Origin: Aricia agestis
Taxonomy: Eukaryota > Arthropoda > Insecta > Lepidoptera > Lycaenidae
Assembly: GCF_905147365.1 (NCBI RefSeq)
Contig: NC_056428.1
Span: 35,445,001-35,509,000, forward strand
Length of the DNA: 64,000 nucleotides
Direction of reading: 5' to 3'
Positions 11,464 through 23,601 of the stretch are shown here, piece after piece (position 1 is the first letter of the stretch; each line of letters starts with the position of its first letter). The position numbers were made by a program, and so were the translations under genes. Below the pieces are notes generated by a model, which did not search any database, was not told the DNA's origin, and worked only from the letters and a program-made list of their open reading frames with translations.

Positions 11464-14400
11464 CTATAACAGACGACATGGTGTGAACGACCTTTAACAC
11501 TAACGCCTGTATCATTAGTCGTTTTCTCGAGATCTCCTCTACTCGACTCCACCTCAATCCTCAAAAATCATGTCATTTGTTCAACAAACATCATTTTTGA
11601 CGATTGAGGTTGAGTTGAAGAGATCTCGGGAAAACGACTAATGATACGTGTGTATGTTTCTGGATGATGTAAATTTTATAACGGGCCTAGATTTTTAAGA
11701 AATTACAATGTGTTAAGATGTCGACGACAAAATCAAAAAGAGGCTAAGGCTTATATTATATTATGTCGAGCTATTTAAAGTGCAACGATTAATAGCTTTA
11801 TTTATTAGGTTTTGGCTATAAATCGTTACGTTAGGTGGCTAATCGCTAGCTTATTTGCTGGATTTAGACCCAGTTTCATCAAGCAATGTTAAATAAATAA
11901 TAAAAAAAGCCCTTTCATATAATTTCCCCCGTTTTTTCCACATTTTCCACTATTTCTTCGCTCCTATTAATCCTAGCGTGATAAAATATCGCCTATAGCC
12001 TTCCACAATCAATGGGCTATCTAACACTGAAAGAATTTTTCAAATCGGACCAGTAGTTCCTGAGATTAGCGCGTTCAAATAAGCCCTTTCAAATAATTTC
12101 CCCCCGTTTTTTCCACATTTTCCTCTATTTCTTCGTTTCTATTAGTCTTAGCGTTATAAAATATAGCCTATAGCCTTCCTCGATAAATGGGCTATCTAAC
12201 ATTGAAATAATTTTTCAAAACGGACCAGTAGTTCCTGAGATTAGCGCGTTCAAACAAACAAACAAACTAACTAACAAACTCTGCAGAATTATAATATTAG
12301 TATAGATGGAAGAAAGTGACACATTGCAGCAAACATGTCGTATTAATCTTGTACATTGCAATTTCATCGCCTTGTAACAAGAATGAATGAATTGATAGTT
12401 GTTCACTTAACATTGCATTTACTAATCCGCTGTTAAATTTTTGCTGTGGGACATAAGTATTTTAACAGTCTGTTTAATTTTCCAAGGTCCGTTAAGTAAT
12501 GCCTTGTTAGGATTTAACAAACAGAGGTTAATGAAATTGGGTCTTGTGCCATAAAAATATCCTATAGATCTAGTAAACCTTAGCAGAATGACATTAGGCT
12601 TGAAAAGTTTATAACGTAAGAAGTGACAAGTTTATCTCAAAATCTACCTCCTTCTCATGTGAGTAGAGCAGGACAGCTAGATCTAACCGTCTCCGGCGTC
12701 GGTCTACTCGCGCGGCGAACGCAGCGACATGCGCCTCCAATTCTCGCGCGACTCCCAACACCTCTTCGGGATCACATTCCCCGCTGCGAGCCAACTCCTC
12801 CGCCGCCGCAAGAAGTTTCTCGGCATTCGTGTATGTGTTCTAGAGAATTAAAATGATTAGTATACGTCCACTATACAAAATTTACGGAGAGGAAGAATTT
12901 AGGACCTTATTCTGAAGTTTAAGTTTTGTCACTGCTTATTTTATATCAGCGATACAGAAAATCTTGAAACTGAATTGTTGTTGTCAAAATATTGTGAAAC
13001 AGGTAACTCTTGCCTAAATGCAAAGGAGACTTTGCTATCAGCAAACTAAATACCTTTGCACTTTGTAATAAAGATAGTAACCTGTTGTTTGAAGTATTTG
13101 TCAAGATGTTGGGCATTTAAGAGCAATAGTTTTAGTTAGTACACTAAATTTTATCTTATATCATAATCTAGGTAAGAAAAAATTACATACCTGAGCTACG
13201 TTTTCGAAGTGTTCATGAGATTTCTGATATACCCTAGCCTTATGGAGATTCCTTCCTATTCCAGTGTTCTTCATTAGAAACTTTTCACCGTGGTTACCTA
13301 ACCAGTCCAGCACCTAAGGAACAAGACATTTCATGATAAAACATAAGACATTTTTTTTCAGCACGAATCAACTACGACAAATTGAAGCATCAAGTTGAAC
13401 ATCGAGGCGATTAGATGAGGTTTTTTACATCGCTAAACACAGGTTTTGCTTGCTCAAAGATTTATATGGTTTAAATTTATTTAATCTAGACTGACTGAAA
13501 GACGTCACGTAACTATGCAAGCGATTCATCGCATAGCCCAAACCATATAGTATGTAATGCATTATGATATTATTATTATGTATCTATATACATGTTATCT
13601 ATACAGATAACAGCCAAGAAATGGCACTTACCTGTCTACAATCCTCCTTATACAGCAACAGCGCCAATCGTTGGTGCAGTTTAAGGCGCGCCTGGTGGTA
13701 CCGTGCCTCCAACGCTCTATGATGCCCCAGTATCTGGTGTATGACGGCCAGCACGTGATTGGCTCCCGAGCTGTAGTCGGCCGCCGGATCGCCGCCGCTG
13801 CTACCCGCTGAACTCACTGTGCCGTCGCTCTGTTAAAAGAATATATTATGTATTTAAAAATCGAATTAGAACGAATCAAGTGAAAAAGAGTGAGTAAATG
13901 ACAATGTTAGTATTTCTGCTACTTGAGCTTGTCCTCAATGTGAGGTGGAATTTGTTCTGAGTTTTATCTTGGCGGATTAATTATTTTCTACTAGGATACG
14001 TCTGCGTATTGTGTAGTTTATTAACAAAAAATTAAAGAACCACTTACCATATCCGCAGGATCGGTCTGATGACAAACTTGAACTAAGTGGTCAAGTTGGT
14101 ACAGCAACTTCTTGCTAGTCGAATGAACCTAAAACAACAAACAGAACGCATTTAAATATTTAACACAAACCAGCACGTCAACTAATATTATAGAGAATAG
14201 AATTCTAGCGTGTGACTAAAAACTCGCGAATTATAAAAAATAAAATCAAATAATTTGGTACAGTAAGCTCCATCTACGACATAAATACATACAATAGCGT
14301 ACAAACGGCATAAGCCGTGTAGTTTTTGGATGTCGTTTCTTTTAACACGCCTAATTATATACTCGAAATGTACTGTAGCTTTTTAGGGTTCCGTAGCCAA

Positions 14401-17400
14401 ATGGCAAAAAACGGAACCCTTATTGTTTGTTCACGTTCTCTTATACAAAAAAGTTACTTAATATCACATTACTGTACAACTGAGCAACCTCCTGCTTTTT
14501 GGAAGACGATTAATCGTCTGTTTGTTTGTTTAAACAAAGACGTCAATTGGAGTCACAAATGCGAAACTTAAAATTGATTATTTGCTAGACAAGTGCCTGC
14601 ACGGTCCCAACAGAAATTTTAAGCATTTTTGGCAATACCTCGGTGTACGCCTGACACATGTGCTCGTACAGCTGGCGATGGCGTTGCGCGTGTTGTTCGA
14701 GCGCTCGCGGCTCGTTGCACGGCGCGCCGCCCTGCCCCGTCGCGAGCTGTAACGCGACCGCACATTGCGCGCCCCATCCGCCCACCGCGGACGCGTACGC
14801 CTCCGCCTTGTGATGAAACACCACGGAGAGGGACAGCACCGCTGACCGCTCGTCTAGACCTGGTTAAAGTAAAATAGTTTTAATTAAACATGTAAAACAT
14901 ACTCTGATATATTAAATTCTCGTACTCCACGCGTGAGCTCCGACAAATCGTGGGTCGAGCCGAAATGGCGCGTATTCCTGATATGACATATAAGCGCGCA
15001 CAAGAGTACCAGAGTACGCCAAAGACAAATTCTTTATTCCTTAATTCCTTAAGACACGTTTCTCTCACTGTGGTCGTGAACGATGATAAGCGAAAGTTTT
15101 CAAACACCATATTCATTATTCGTTTCAAACATACCTGCAGATAGCTGTTTATAAGCCCTTTCGAGGCGATGCGCGAGCGAGGTGATCTGTGTTTCGGCGT
15201 AATGTCGTTTATCTGCAAGACGTCGCGCCGCTGTCGTCACTCGAGCTACGCTGGGCCGACCACCGCCAGTGCACGCTGCTGCGAACCTGGTAACAGAAAA
15301 TTAGCCTTTTGAATTAAAAAAAAATTGAAAACATAATGATCATTAGCGCTAACCTGGATTGATGTTACGCGAGATTAAAATGACTTTATTTCTATAAGAT
15401 TTTTATAATCACTCTCATTATTCATATTGCAATGTAAGCGAGAAAGCATATTTTAACACATGGTTGGCATTAACCCGAATTGGCAAAAAAGAGCCAAGAA
15501 TGAGAAGAAAGACTTTTGTGTTTGAAGCCTGTACATAAAGTTGTTATGGTTTAAGGCACTTTAAGGATAGCATTCATAATATTGTAGAAGGACTACATGA
15601 AAACCAGTTCATATTTCAAATTAAACTAAATCAAATGCCAACACTAAATACTAAATTACTTCCATCTTTAACGCTAATCAGGGCTAGGTTAACATATTTT
15701 CTAATGATTTCTAAATTATAAAAAAAACAACAATTAAATAATATTTCATACACATCAGCATGTTTATTTTCGTGTGCATCGAACGAATAAAAAACTAATA
15801 GCAGCAATTAATGTGCAGATAATATACCAATTACAGGTACACTGTGCGAGTGATTATTAAATCATTGATTGTTACAAAACGTATTGAACAAGGAAGCCGG
15901 TTTTGCCGGTAAGCATTTAACAACCGACATCTGTTCGCTTCTGGGTGGAAGTAATAACAACAAGGGTCTAAAGTTACATGCTTAGTGGAAATGTAGAACA
16001 ATGTAAAAACATATTATCCTGTTACCTGGCCTTGTACCATGAAACTGTTTTTAGACTCAAACAAACGGACGAGAATGCTGCGTCTACTCTAACAAACGTG
16101 AAATGACGTTGTTAGAGCAGGACGTGGCATTCTCGCCCGAATGTTTAAGTCTCAAAACAGTTTCGTAGTAGGCCTACTGTAACGCACCGGGTAAGTCGGG
16201 TAAAACAAGAAAATCTATACCCCCAACAAAAAAATTGGCGTTATTACTAGTGTAGCAAACTATGGTACCAGACGACGCCCGCAACTTTATTGCGCCAAAA
16301 TTCGCTTATCTCCATACCAAATTTCAGCAAAATCGGTTCAGTGGTTTGGGCGTAAAGAGGTAACAGACAGACAGACCCACTTTCGCATTAATTTATAATA
16401 TTATCAGGTATGTCAAATTAATGATGGCTTTAATCCCGAAAAACGTTATAAAATCCAAACATGAAGACTATTCGGAAATCAGACCTCAAACAGACATGAC
16501 CTACTTCTATCCCGTTTGATATGTCTGTATTTAGAATTTGGAGCTGTCGGTTGACCTAACCTATATTATACCTGACTTATAAAATATAAGTCAGGGGCAA
16601 ATGTTTTAAAAGAACAAAATACATTCCATTTTTCCGACATGCAGACAGAAATATGTACCAATGAACGTCAAAAAACTTTTTACTCAGGATTTCAGACTCA
16701 ATTCCGGAAGTTTAAGTGATGTTAATTATTTTTCAAAATCATGCTTTCTGTTTCATGAATACTAAGAACAAGATGGAGAACACGATATCCAAACTACGAT
16801 TGACCCAACATGCCTAGTCTGTAGTCTACTAACATAATGTTATACAATCTGAAATATGGCATTCCACAGACTGGATCTATTAAATAGGTGGAAAATATTT
16901 ATATGAAAGAGATAAAGTAGATCATAGTGATTCAAATTTCAAACCTAGCATGCTCCTCTTGTAGTCTCTTCGCGGCGGCACACGATCGTCCAATCTCGAC
17001 GTATGTCGCCAGAAATGCTGTCCGATGATTCACGATCCATTCTAGCATCTGCAATATATGAGTAACATTACAACAAATGCTAAATGACGTATGTACGGGC
17101 TTGTTGGATCTTAGTTAAAACTAATAAATTACGTTACAAAAAACTTAATACAGTGAGTCTTTTCATTCATATGAAAAAAATTACATACTCGGGACGCGAG
17201 GGATCGGATCGGGTACTCACTTAGTACATGTACGCAGACAGCTATGACAAAATATTCGCACGGGGTGTGCGCAGTATTTTTAACATTTCCTTGGAGCTGG
17301 CCCGTGGAGTATACTTACTTAATACTATACAGTCTATTTACCTTCTCGCAGTCCTGTTCGAACAGCCGCAGCTGGAAGCACTGATCGAGCTGCATCTTCT

Positions 17401-20400
17401 TGTGCTGCCACAGCTTGTGTGCGTGTGCGTGCGCCGAGCGTACGGCGGCGATCTGCGCACGCACGGTGGCGGGCGAGCCGCAGTGAAACGCCGCCTCGCC
17501 GCCGCTCCCGCTCGCCTCAGAACACGCCGCCTCCGCCGCTTCTAGGCGTTGAACTACTCGCTCACCTGGGAAAATATTTCATACTATAATATATTCCTGT
17601 ATCCACCTAGCCAGTATCTACACACTTGATAAAATACCTAGATACAATGTGTTCCTGTATCCACCTAGCCTTGCCTTAGCCTTGAATCAAACAAAGACGT
17701 CAGACGGTAGCCATTCAGACTCATTTTATAAAGCACTTACTGATAAAAAATTCCATCCTCTGTCCATTTTTGAGTCGTTTTGTGTGGTCTTTGTTTGATT
17801 GTCATAAAACCTGCGTAAATATAGTTTATATCTTATAGACACTGCATACTTTATTACATATTTAGATACAGCACTTCATATATTATATCATAATTGAAGT
17901 AAAACATAACTATAAAAGTAATCTAAGTATAAAGATTTTAAGGCGGATAAGACTACACATAGTGTACAATATGATGATTGACGAAGCGACCTAAATCGAT
18001 AACATTTGATTACACTGAGTCACAGTTATATTATGTTTATTAGAGGAATGGAAACTTCACTGAACGCAATACTCGGACATTTTCACTTCATAAAATACGA
18101 ATCCAAAAAGTCTAAAAACCGCGGTCTATAGAACCCTTCAACCACGACCTGAAATTGAAAGGTCTACTTTCAATTTCAACCTGAGGAGAGCTTTACAAAA
18201 AAGATCACGATGAGACGGCGAAAAAATTAACTGTAGGGATACTAGACGTAGCCTGCCGAAACTTTGAAAATCAGGCGTTTATTCAACAAAAAATATACAC
18301 ATCGACGTTAATTGATTACAGAGATTACTTAAAACTTACACAAACATTAATTCCGGCAACTTTTACATTCGTAATATTACATTATATTCGTAACAATTAT
18401 TGTTAACAGTCGCCGCACACCACGAGAGCAAAACACCGGAACATACTAATTATAAAAACATAATACGAGATTAAATTTTATGAATTAAAATGTTAAAATA
18501 TTTTACGAACCCTCGTACATGTTGCATTTTTCATAGAGATCCAAAACGTGTAACTAACTTCTCATTGAAAATGTTCACCGAAAATTTTATGTCGCCGCTG
18601 GCAAAAGTAGTATCTAACTAAAGAGTCAAAAGTGTGCATGCAACGTGCGTTTGAATATTCTCCTACTCTAGTTATCGTGAAAGTAATGTTCACCGTACCA
18701 GTGTTGTCGGTACACGGCCAGCAGTCGAAGCACATGTCGATGCGCCTACATCCTTCGGCGAATTACGATTATGAAACACTCGCGCGTAATATCCATTTGA
18801 AATTTTAATAACGCCAGAAAATGTAGTACAATTTAAAAATTGGCCCAGGCGAATCTACGACATACTAGCGTTACTTTAAGGATTACATTCCCGGTTACGT
18901 GCGAAGCATTAAGTTTAATCACTGCACTATAGACCTTCATGCAACACCTCATGCAGCATACCACTCGACCGGTTTTTGTGCTATTCAGGCGTGGTAATGA
19001 GTGTTATAATAAATATTATATATGATAATATGTTATACGCACGAAAAGTGCTAATTTTGCTAGCATGAAAATAGCGCGGATGCTCTCGTTTTCGCAACTG
19101 TTCCAACCGCAAAAGCGGTCAGGATCGCCGCCGTCGGAGGTGTTTAATGACATCGTGTGAACACTCAATCATTTGCATGAATCACCCATTAATAGCACGA
19201 AACATTCTGCGCCGCGCGAATTAATCTCAATAAATACAATTTACGATGGCCAGTTGGAGATAATAGTAAACAAATAAATTATTCATAAATGCATCCTCTA
19301 ATTCTCTGAACTAGGAGTCATTTATCGGGTTAGATTCGCGACCGCGACTGCAGCTAAAGCCGAATGATATTTGCCGCGCGCTCGTATTGTGAGCTGCTTT
19401 TGTCTGTTGTTATATTAGATTAGATAGCTCGTAGGTCAGACTCAGTCTGGCTGCAATGAAATATTAAATGAAATTATATTTTCGGTTGCGCGGTTATGAA
19501 TGTATATTTTGTATCATTCTGAGCTAGCGATTAAACAAATATGAACATTTTATACGAAAAATATCATTATCATCTCACTTCGCATCACCACTCCACTGGG
19601 TGAAATAGGCCAATTAATATAAGAACTAACCTTGTGCTTCCAATTCGTCGACTGGTACTTTAGCTAGTCTCTTGTTGATATCGGCATGGGCGTCGATGGC
19701 TCGTCTTGCCCCCGTCACATCATCCGCAAAGTCAGCCCTCGCCACGTCTTCCTGTAAGTCGTCCAAGCGATCCAGCAGCTCACCAGCCTGCCACATCAAC
19801 TCCTCCAAAGCCTAAAAGCATTATCATCATTGTAAACTAAATCTGTGTAATATGACTTTGATAAAAAATGTGCGACGAATCATAGTACACTCCATCAAGA
19901 TGCTCTTTGTTGTCATAATTGCATTTTGAGTTATGACAAACCTTTCGTGTTTTCAAAGTATGAAGAGACGAAATGAGAAATGCAATAAATAAACATTTCT
20001 TGCTGACAGAAGCAAGTATTAATAACTTGTTCTAATTAGTTCAAGTTTAATAAGGTTGATATACAGCAAGTAATTCATCAAAACGAAACTCAGCAATAAA
20101 CATGTTCTGCAACGTCATGTTTGCACTTTATTTAATAATCCATCTTCATTAATAAAATGGACTAGAGAATCATCTTCTCAATGTTGTTTTACAAAACAGC
20201 CTGCTTATAAGATCTATAGAAATGAGAGTTATCAATTATCATAGATAAAAATTAACATAGAAGTAACTTACCAGTCTTAAATCAATCCATTGTGCATGGT
20301 CATATTGTAGAGTGCCATCTAAATCAGGCGTTAGTTGCGTACTATCTATGACTTTAGGCAGTGCTTCTAAGCTAATCATTGTTGTCTGAAATCAAATAAT

Positions 20401-21052
20401 ATTACTAATAATTATAATTCTTGTGCCAATATACATGGTTAAAATAAATCGAGCAAAATCCATGTACTTAATCCAAACATCTATCTAATTACTATAATGG
20501 GGTATTGTTGTATACCATTACTCTAGAGTCTAGATATTTTGTCCCAAATTAAAATAAAACAAACCTCAAACTTGTATTTATGAGCTCCTATGGTTGTACG
20601 CTGTTTCTGCCAAAAGTTATCAGGCTTAACTACCAATGCCTGATGGACGGATGAAGGGAAGTGTTCTTGAAGAACTTTCAGGATTGGTTTGATTGCTGCC
20701 CATGCCGATCCTCGCATGTCAATTAAAATAGTAAAGCCATGTGACCTTATGGTATCACTGCAAGACAAAAAAAGAATTCAAAACCATTCTTAAGTTTTTC
20801 ATTTATCATACCAACATCATTGTATATTTATAATTAGATAATTAATGTTAAAAAAACAAACAAGAATTACCTAGGAATGCTAATGAGATAATGCAACAAA
20901 CGTCTGTAGTCATCAGGTGCGACACGGTCGCGCCTTGAGTTAGCGGGGAACCATATTATTGGTCCCCCTCTGCGATCCCGGCCCCCAGTTAAAGATGCTA
21001 CTCGCTCTTGCAGTAGCGGCAGCACATCCAGTGCTCGTGCTCCCACCTCCAT
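11297..21052 (-). CDS. trio: Trio (RhoGEF of the Trio/Kalirin family), N-terminal part, 13 exons
   Basis: Trio is a large cytoplasmic Rho/Rac guanine-nucleotide exchange factor that controls actin during axon guidance and synapse growth. Joined exons (21052-20871, 20757-20565, 20385-20272, 19811-19631, 17565-17342, 17048-16945, 15286-15135, 14859-14639, 14128-14048, 13829-13632, 13313-13191, 12839-12648, 11463-11297) keep one frame through every GT-AG junction and give about 710 residues. The order is a SEC14/CRAL-TRIO lipid-binding domain (exons 1-3; GGRDRRGGPI and VKPDNFWQKQRT) followed by helical spectrin repeats (exons 4-13; for example LDQCFQLRLFEQD and NTYTNAEKLL) that align in order with vertebrate Trio as I remember it. 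The GEF, SH3, PH and kinase parts would lie below base 1. Start chosen at ATG 21052; an ATG at 21103 is open only if the likely acceptor at 21086 is not used. Several spectrin exons are strikingly GC-rich against AT-rich introns. Identification is firm; exon edges are read by eye. Confidence 0.93.
11510..11646. mobile_element. Hairpin MITE in trio intron
   Basis: Perfect ends TATCATTAGTCGTTTTC and GAAAACGACTAATGATA, with near-perfect pairing through the 137-bp length. It lies 46 bp upstream (in trio sense) of the exon 13 acceptor, so its hairpin would form in the pre-mRNA next to the branch-point region. Confidence 0.75.
11889..12306 (-). mobile_element. Helitron-like 5' fragment with two tandem blocks
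   Basis: On the minus strand it begins TCTATACTAATATTATAATT after an A, the usual lepidopteran Helitron start. Two roughly 190-bp tandem blocks follow, each with GCGCTAATCTCAGGAACTAC. A related plus-strand copy lies at 42887-43163. I cannot place the 3' end. Confidence 0.6.
12648..12839 (-). CDS. trio: trio exon 12: spectrin repeat
   Basis: Encodes NTYTNAEKLLAAAEELARSG and ECDPEEVLGVARELEAHVAA, matching the Trio segment with TYTNADKLLEAAEQLAQTG. Acceptor CTCTAG, donor GAG|GTAGAT. Confidence 0.93.
13191..13313 (-). CDS. trio: trio exon 11: spectrin repeat
   Basis: Encodes VLDWLGNHGEKFLMKNTGIG and KSHEHFENVAQ, nearly colinear with Trio VLDWIENHGEAFLSKHTGVG. Acceptor TCCTTAG, donor CAG|GTATGT; 123 nt, phase 0. 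Confidence 0.93.
13632..13829 (-). CDS. trio: trio exon 10: spectrin repeat
   Basis: A Ser/Gly-rich start precedes NHVLAVIHQILGHHRALEAR and RLKLHQRLALLLYKEDCRQ, aligning with Trio VLDVIHEVLHHQRQLE and RLHQRLQLCVFQQD. Acceptor TTAACAG, donor CAG|GTAAGTG. Confidence 0.92.
14048..14128 (-). CDS. trio: trio exon 9: inter-repeat linker
   Basis: 81 nt, phase 0, encoding VHSTSKKLLYQLDHLVQVCH and a short tail. It fills the exact place between the AYTE helix and the next repeat. Acceptor GTTTTAG, donor ATG|GTAAGTG. Confidence 0.82.
14381..14423. repeat. AGGGTTCCG hairpin repeat
   Basis: TTAGGGTTCCGT and ACGGAACCCTTA face each other around AGCCAAATGGCAAAAA. The same motif is at 45178-45215 and, in variant form, at 41978-42007. 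Fragment of a dispersed repeat family in a trio intron. Confidence 0.55.
14639..14859 (-). CDS. trio: trio exon 8: spectrin repeat
   Basis: Encodes LDERSAVLSLSVVFHHKAE, a GC-rich glycine/alanine insert, then HRQLYEHMCQAYTE. Vertebrate Trio has the corresponding LDERSTLLDMSSIFHQKAE. Donor GAG|GTATTG is weaker than most but is supported by the frame and the alignment. Confidence 0.9.
15135..15286 (-). CDS. trio: trio exon 7: spectrin repeat
   Basis: Reads RFAAACTGGGRPSVARVTTA, then ADKRHYAETQITSLAHRLER, matching the Trio helix that carries a SGHYA-like motif. Acceptor TTACCAG, donor CTGCAG|GTATGT; phase is consistent on both sides. Confidence 0.88.
15287..16033. other. trio intron sequence, nothing recognised
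   Basis: AT-rich intron DNA between exons 7 and 6; no repeat with clear ends. Confidence 0.5.
16034..16170. mobile_element. Hairpin MITE, copy B
   Basis: Same element as 5493-5628 with substitutions: ACTGTTTTTAG and CTCAAAACAGT at the ends, CTAACAAACGTGAAATGACG in the centre. It lies in the trio intron between exons 7 and 6. Confidence 0.75.
16190..16410 (+). repeat. LINE or SINE 3'-tail-like repeat
   Basis: Contains TCAGCAAAATCGGTTCAGTG and AGAGGTAACAGACAGACAGA before an AT-rich TAATATTAT end. Similar tails are common at insect RTE-type retroposon ends. Non-coding. Confidence 0.45.
16945..17048 (-). CDS. trio: trio exon 6: spectrin repeat
   Basis: Encodes MLEWIVNHRTAFLATYVEIG, which aligns with the Trio segment following the LRLFEQD helix. 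Acceptor ATTGCAG, donor CTAG|GTTTGA; ends in phase 2. Confidence 0.9.
17342..17565 (-). CDS. trio: trio exon 5: spectrin repeat, GC-rich
   Basis: After a GC-rich, alanine/histidine-rich linker it encodes KMQLDQCFQLRLFEQDCEK, a highly conserved Trio spectrin-repeat helix. Acceptor TTTCCCAG, donor GAGAAG|GTAAAT; ends in phase 0. The linker codons are far more GC-rich than the flanking introns. Confidence 0.92.
17566..19630. other. trio intron, mostly unrecognised
   Basis: About 2 kb between exons 5 and 4. A short duplicated block (CCTGTATCCACCTAGCC) occurs at 17600 and 17654, and a small hairpin (TGAAATTGAAAG / CTTTCAATTTCA) near 18150. No exon is supported. Confidence 0.5.
19631..19811 (-). 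CDS. trio: trio exon 4: first spectrin-repeat region
   Basis: Encodes ALEELMWQAGELLDRLDDLQ followed by ARRAIDAHADINKRL, an amphipathic helical segment directly after the SEC14 domain, as in Trio. Acceptor CTTTTAG, donor CAAG|GTTAGT; ends in phase 1. Confidence 0.9.
20272..20385 (-). CDS. trio: trio exon 3: end of SEC14 domain
   Basis: Acceptor GATTTCAG and donor CTG|GTAAGTT. It encodes TTMISLEALPKVIDSTQLTP and YDHAQWIDLRL, the C-terminal part of the SEC14 domain. 114 nt, phase 0 to phase 0. Confidence 0.92.
20565..20757 (-). CDS. trio: trio exon 2: SEC14 core
   Basis: Acceptor CTTGCAG and donor GAG|GTTTGT. The peptide contains GFTILIDMRGSAWAAIKP and VVKPDNFWQKQRT, the most conserved stretch of the Trio/Kalirin CRAL-TRIO domain. 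The exon ends in phase 0. Confidence 0.93.
20871..21052 (-). CDS. trio: trio exon 1 (coding): start and SEC14 N-terminus
   Basis: Translated MEVGARALDVLPLLQERV, then GGRDRRGGPI and RRLLHYLISIP, the opening of the Trio/Kalirin SEC14 domain. The exon probably extends upstream to an acceptor at 21085/21086 (pyrimidine-rich, CACCAG). The donor is CTAG|GTAATT. It ends in phase 2, which matches the next exon. Confidence 0.85.
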
Positions 21053-21308
21053 TGCTGCCGATTTTAGTGAGGGCCCAGGATGAGTCTGGTGAAAGAATGC
21101 CATGTATCAGATTCATCAACATCATGCTAGCAAACAATGGGCTTCAACTATAAATATTATGAGTACAGAAAGCAAACAAAAAGAAAGCAGAGTGGTACAT
21201 CTCATTGTTTAGATGTTTATCAATTATCTTTGTTTCCAAGCATTTATTAGTAATGGTTACAAGTTACAACAATGTTAGCTATGTCATTAACATTAGTTTT
21301 TAATCCTA

Positions 21309-21480
21309 CTATCCTACTAATATTATAGGCGAAAGTTTGGATGTATATGTATGGATGTGTGTATGGATGTATGTATGGATGTTTGTTACTCTTTCACTCA
21401 AAACTACTGAACGGATTTTAATGAAACTTTACAATAATATAGCTTATACATCAGAATAACACATAGGCTGGAATTTTAAC
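21309..21480 (+). mobile_element. Helitron-like 5' fragment
   Basis: CTACTAATATTATAGGCGAA followed by TGGATGTATGTATGGATG repeats and CAAAACTACTGAACGGATTT, a typical start region of lepidopteran Helitron-like DNA. It runs into the repeat at 21488 without a visible 3' end. Confidence 0.5.
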
Positions 21481-21487
21481 CAACTTT

Positions 21488-21900
21488 CAAAGTGGAGGAG
21501 GTGTTATGTTCGTATTTTTATGTTCAATAATTACTCTGACTTTTGTGAACCGATTTTCAAAATTTTTCTTTTGGTGTATAGCTTATTATCCCAATTTGGT
21601 ACCATTGCATAGTCATAAAGTAATGACCTGATGAAGGGATCCATAAGTAATCGAGGGAACTCCTCGAAATTTATATGTAAACATGTGGTGACTTCGGTTT
21701 CGTAAGCAGTATTTTAAGCATATATGTTATCAACAAGTAAGATCTTGCACTAAGGTATACCATGGTTCGGAAGGTGCTGAGAGAACTCCCGACTCTTTAT
21801 AGATGACAAGAATTTGTTTCTACATTGTTTTAAGAACGGAAAGCATATATGCTACTATGCAAATTACATTCATCATTATCATCATCACTACCATAAACCA
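21488..21900 (+). repeat. Dispersed repeat, inverted partner of 8565-8990
   Basis: Reverse-complement similarity along most of its length, ending in an ATC-rich microsatellite. It lies in the first intron of trio. Confidence 0.55.
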
Positions 21901-23601
21901 TTGTAGGGGGATTCTATAGGAAATTAAACCTTGAATTTTTTTCTCAAGTTGTTTGTATACTATAAATTATTATATTTATCGATACAAAATACTTCGAATT
22001 GTATAGGTAATATAACAATTATTAGCATATTTTAATTTTTTATTAACTTGCAAACGTAGACTATCGAACCTTACGTAAATATGCTAAAAATTGTTTCAAT
22101 TTTATTATAATTTATCAAAGTATAAAATATACAACTGAGTACATTGTGAACATTTCAAGTGCCAATGTGTTGCCATTATTGATATCGAGCAAAAAATAGC
22201 AAATAAATTACGTTTGTTATACAGCGCCCTTAAATATTTAATTTATTTTGTTTTCAGTATTTGTTTTATTTTAATCTTTATTTATGGGGGCCATACATCA
22301 TTAAGATTAAGCTGGCCTTAACAAAAATTTAACAAATTAATTTAGGCGACATGTATGTCGCCTAAATTAGTTATGTATACATAACATTACTATCAAAATT
22401 GAACAATTGAATAGTGTAATTTGTACAAAATATTTCGTCGTATTGCTGTAACTACAACTAAACATTAATTTGAAATACATATATGCTATTTTAATTTAAA
22501 AATATGGGAAAAAACATTGAGTCCCTTAGATGATATTGTTTAAAAATGCTCTAAATTATTTGAATTCCATTTTTTACTGATAAAAGTTGTTTTGTTGTAA
22601 ATACACATCTTCTTACGTATATTTCAATTAAAAAATGTAACTAATGCCACATTTTAAAAATTCTCATTGAAGGTTGTCAGTAGCGGAATGACTTCAGTAT
22701 AAACCAACCTACTCTGGGGTTGCTTATTATTATTTTGTAATATAAAAAAAAGGAATAAAAAATTTGCCATATATATGTTACATATACAAAGGAAATAGGT
22801 AGGGTAAAAGGCACAAACAATAATTACCATACTAATTACCGTAATTGTAGATCTAGCACTGATTGAGTTTGTAAATATGTGTTTACATTTGTTTATTGTT
22901 TAATTGTGATAATATATCTAAAATAAATACCAGGACACAACAAATACAAGAGGGTAAAGAAGATAAGCATTTAGGCAATAAATATTCCTAAACATGTTAT
23001 TAAAATTGTAATGGATCAAGACATTAGGGATGATGATCTAAAGAAGCACAGCATTTTTCAACACTGACATATTCAACTATGGTTACATGCAAAGGCAAAG
23101 CCATAGAATGTTAGAAACAGCATTTAAAGTCTAGATGAATATTCTACATTTAAAATCTCAAAATCGCCAATACAAAATGTTGGTTTTGGAGTAGCAGCCA
23201 CTAAATATAAAGGAGCACCAATACAAGGAGAAGTATATCATTTAAAAACAACAAGCTACTAAATATGATGCACAACATAATGTTGTACAATAACACAGTG
23301 AATATTAATTATGTAGATGTTCTTTATTAGATGCGATGCCGTCAATAGTCGTATTCATTCCTTTATAAAGCGTAAGACCAACGCCAAGTACGGGATAAAG
23401 GGTGTATCAATGACAGCTCCTACCCGTCGCATTTCTACTACATTTCTACTGGGGAGACATTTAGTCTTATAAGTGTTGTACGAATATCAATTACAGCATA
23501 GCATATTCGAGAGAAATATAATAAACGGCGACGGCCAAATAATCTAGATATATAACTACATGTCACAACAATAACCTCAGACAGACATCAAATTAACTCA
23601 C
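21901..23601. other. trio intron 1, no gene seen
   Basis: Very AT-rich. It contains a perfect palindrome at about 22338-22369 (AATTTAGGCGACAT and its complement around GT). No coding exon is supported. Confidence 0.5.

Noticed and set aside
11267..11564. Overlapping open frames around trio exon 13
   Set aside because: They are other frames of the GC-rich exon and of the adjacent hairpin MITE; only the frame reading LVQWLETV fits Trio.
17228..17545. 105-codon plus-strand open frame
   Set aside because: Antisense shadow of GC-rich trio exon 5, with Arg/Ala-rich composition typical of such shadows.
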